NCBI GenBank assembly: GCA_003194525.1
Contig: NBIV01000241.1
Location: 1-64,000, forward strand
Direction of reading: 5' to 3'
DNA: 64,000 nt
Source of the DNA: Gracilariopsis chorda
Lineage: Eukaryota > Rhodophyta > Florideophyceae > Gracilariales > Gracilariaceae
Under the pieces are notes generated by a model, which saw only the letters and a program-made list of their open reading frames with translations, was not told the origin of the DNA and did no database searches. Each line of letters opens with the position of its first letter. Within the stretch, counting starts at the first letter, position 1. A program made the position numbers and the translations under genes. Below, piece after piece: positions 62,370 to 64,000 of the stretch.

Positions 62370-63995
62370 CTACGCTTGGGTAAACGGGCATTTCGTTTCG
62401 AGTAACATGTTGTTCTCCGGTTCAAGCCCCACTAGTGCCCGTAACAGATTTTCAATACATGACTTCTGTCGTCCTAGAGCGTTCACTATAGGTTCTCCTG
62501 GCGGCGTGCGAGGTATTTTCATATAGAACCCGAGCACGCTCATCGCACTCTCCATGCTTGAAAACGATTCCTCCTTCACCTTTCCGTTCTCGTCCTCCAC
62601 AGCGTATAGGACTCGCGAAAACAGCTCTGCAAAAATAGCCAGGTCCAGTATTAACGGAGAGCACAACGCCGAGTCCAGACATTCGTTGTGCATGATTGTC
62701 GTGTAGTGACAGTCCATAAATGTTTCAGATGTGTATTCAGATACATCTCTTTTTGAATCGCCAAGGAATGGCACATACTTTACAACCACAACATGATCCG
62801 GGGAATCGCCTCCCGCTTTATACAGCGTGCCATTAGAATCCACAATATCCTCAATTACCCGCGACTTTGACGCCGATTTCGGTTTCCACATTACCTCATC
62901 GGTTAGTTGATACATGTCATTGTTTCCCAAGTGGTTGTACGTCACCATTGTCTTGATCTTCACGCCGCATCCGATGAGATAATCCGCCAGCACTGATTTC
63001 ATTTTCGTCTGCCCGGATTTGAAGTCATCTCCGCTTATAATTACGTTGTGCTTCTTGGCGAGCTCTACTGCGCCAGGAACAAACGTATTTTGCGGTGATC
63101 CGTTCACGTAAGGGCATCCTTCAAGAATTGACGCAACACAATACAAAGTTGATGGCGAAACTTCCTGGTGCGATGATTTGATTGAGCTGAGTAAATTATC
63201 CGCCGTATCGTTCACACCCTCGCTCTCTACAGCATATCTCTCAGAGTTGCCAGTCCACACCACCACTACAAATTCTAAGCCATTTTGTTCCTTGAAGTCA
63301 CGAATGTCTCTCCTGAGCTGATCCAGTTGGACTTGCTTGTCCTGGGATTCAATGATGTTGTCGGCTCTAGGTACCTGGTTCTTAGCGATGAATTGCCGGT
63401 CAAACGCTGCAGGAAGAGGTTTCATGGTCTCCATATGTGGTCTAAGCTTTCGTCGCAAGTCCGGTTCGAGCACACCCGCGCGGTCCATTGCGTCTGCCAA
63501 GTTAAAGCCAGAGATATCCCATCCTCCCAATACAATATTGTTCGGTTCAGCCATTGGTATGACAGATTTGATGGGCACGAACACATCCCGTCCGTGATCA
63601 TCAAATCCAACCCTTAGTGTAGCCGCTTGAGTAAGAGAACCGTTGTAGTTGGGTAAGTGAACGCGATCTCTCGTTTCCCATGACACCCCTTGTTGGTTTG
63701 CTACAACGGCAGCAGTAACGGTTGATCCGTTGTTTCCTCCCCAACCTACTTGAAGCAGACCCAGTTTCCTTGGCTGAAACTTTGTCTTGAAGCGGTAAAA
63801 TCGCTCGGTAGGAATTGCCACTACGTTTCCTTCTTCATCCAGTACAGCATTTACTGTGACGTATCGAAAGCGTGAGCGTATGAAACCATCCTCTACTCTC
63901 ACGTTAGGACTTTTAACAGTTAGTAACCCCGAAGCTGTGATTGCCCCGGCAACTCGACCGATGCTTCTCTTTCGTTGTTCCGTGTTATCCGTCAT
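62370..63995 (-). CDS. INO1: Inositol-3-phosphate synthase
   Basis: 541 residues, ATG 63995, no intron: the usual length for the eukaryotic enzyme. It converts D-glucose 6-phosphate to 1D-myo-inositol 3-phosphate with NAD as internal redox cofactor, the committed step of inositol synthesis, normally in the cytosol. Hallmarks: the NAD-binding loop LLQVGWGGNNGSTVTA near residues 80-95, VVVWTGNSERY near 245, YVNGSPQNTFVPG near 298, ISGDDFKSGQTKMKSVLADY near 320-340 and TYNHLGNNDMYQLT near 354-367. The conserved C-terminal part (SVLGFYMKIPRTPPGEPIVNALGRQ) is complete. All family blocks are present in order, so it should be functional. Confidence 0.97.
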   Translation of the reverse strand: MTDNTEQRKRSIGRVAGAITASGLLTVKSPNVRVEDGFIRSRFRYVTVNAVLDEEGNVVAIPTERFYRFKTKFQPRKLGLLQVGWGGNNGSTVTAAVVANQQGVSWETRDRVHLPNYNGSLTQAATLRVGFDDHGRDVFVPIKSVIPMAEPNNIVLGGWDISGFNLADAMDRAGVLEPDLRRKLRPHMETMKPLPAAFDRQFIAKNQVPRADNIIESQDKQVQLDQLRRDIRDFKEQNGLEFVVVVWTGNSERYAVESEGVNDTADNLLSSIKSSHQEVSPSTLYCVASILEGCPYVNGSPQNTFVPGAVELAKKHNVIISGDDFKSGQTKMKSVLADYLIGCGVKIKTMVTYNHLGNNDMYQLTDEVMWKPKSASKSRVIEDIVDSNGTLYKAGGDSPDHVVVVKYVPFLGDSKRDVSEYTSETFMDCHYTTIMHNECLDSALCSPLILDLAIFAELFSRVLYAVEDENGKVKEESFSSMESAMSVLGFYMKIPRTPPGEPIVNALGRQKSCIENLLRALVGLEPENNMLLETKCPFTQA

Positions 63996-64000
63996 TTCAA

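Overview
The window looks like nuclear DNA of a photosynthetic eukaryote, most likely a florideophyte red alga with a Chondrus-like genome (an inference). The reasons are: compact host genes with no or one short GT-AG intron (74 and 109 nt); a nuclear one-helix chlorophyll-binding protein carrying a transit-peptide-like leader; a eukaryotic inositol-3-phosphate synthase; and a long stretch of nested transposons.

Layout. (1) 1-13635: a gene cluster that I read as one large DNA transposon or the remains of one. It holds a frameshifted Plavaka/CACTA-like transposase (+), a coiled-coil protein (-), an intact 1060-residue fusion of a DNA amino-methyltransferase with a SET domain (-), a 328-bp nested palindrome between the divergent genes, and three + strand genes: a SIM-bearing basic protein, a multi-pass membrane protein and a coiled-coil protein. 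(2) 13636-17060: a decayed Helitron-like element on the - strand (H1), cut off at 13636. (3) 17527-22816: an old Ty3/gypsy element (E1, +). It is truncated in integrase by a 22817-32679 LTR fragment of the E3 family, which is itself split by a complete chromodomain Ty3/gypsy element, E2 (23622-32646, target duplication CCAAG). (4) About 33130-50270: a second Helitron-like copy (H2, +), interrupted immediately after the HUH motif of Rep by a complete Ty3/gypsy element, E3 (36139-47592, - strand, target duplication TGTGG, 914-bp LTRs differing at one position seen by eye). (5) 50769-53786: a PIF/Harbinger element with 15-bp terminal inverted repeats, ATT target duplication, a Myb-like ORF and a transposase carrying one in-frame stop. 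(6) 55358-63995: host genes, namely two tandem MFS transporters sharing an intron position, a one-helix (HLIP/OHP-type) protein and INO1.

How the parts work together. E2 and E3 share a gag-pol plan: the same primer-binding sequence, a -1 shift at an A-run just before the gag stop, and an antisense ORF between pol and the 3' LTR. In E3 the antisense ORF is long and has its own TATA box. The methyltransferase-SET fusion could write both DNA and histone marks, and its place beside a transposase suggests a transposon that carries its own chromatin-modifying enzyme. The antisense ORFs and the methyltransferase-SET cluster are the most interesting parts of the window. Coordinates of frameshifts, element ends without target duplications, and all functions of unrecognised proteins are inferred by eye.
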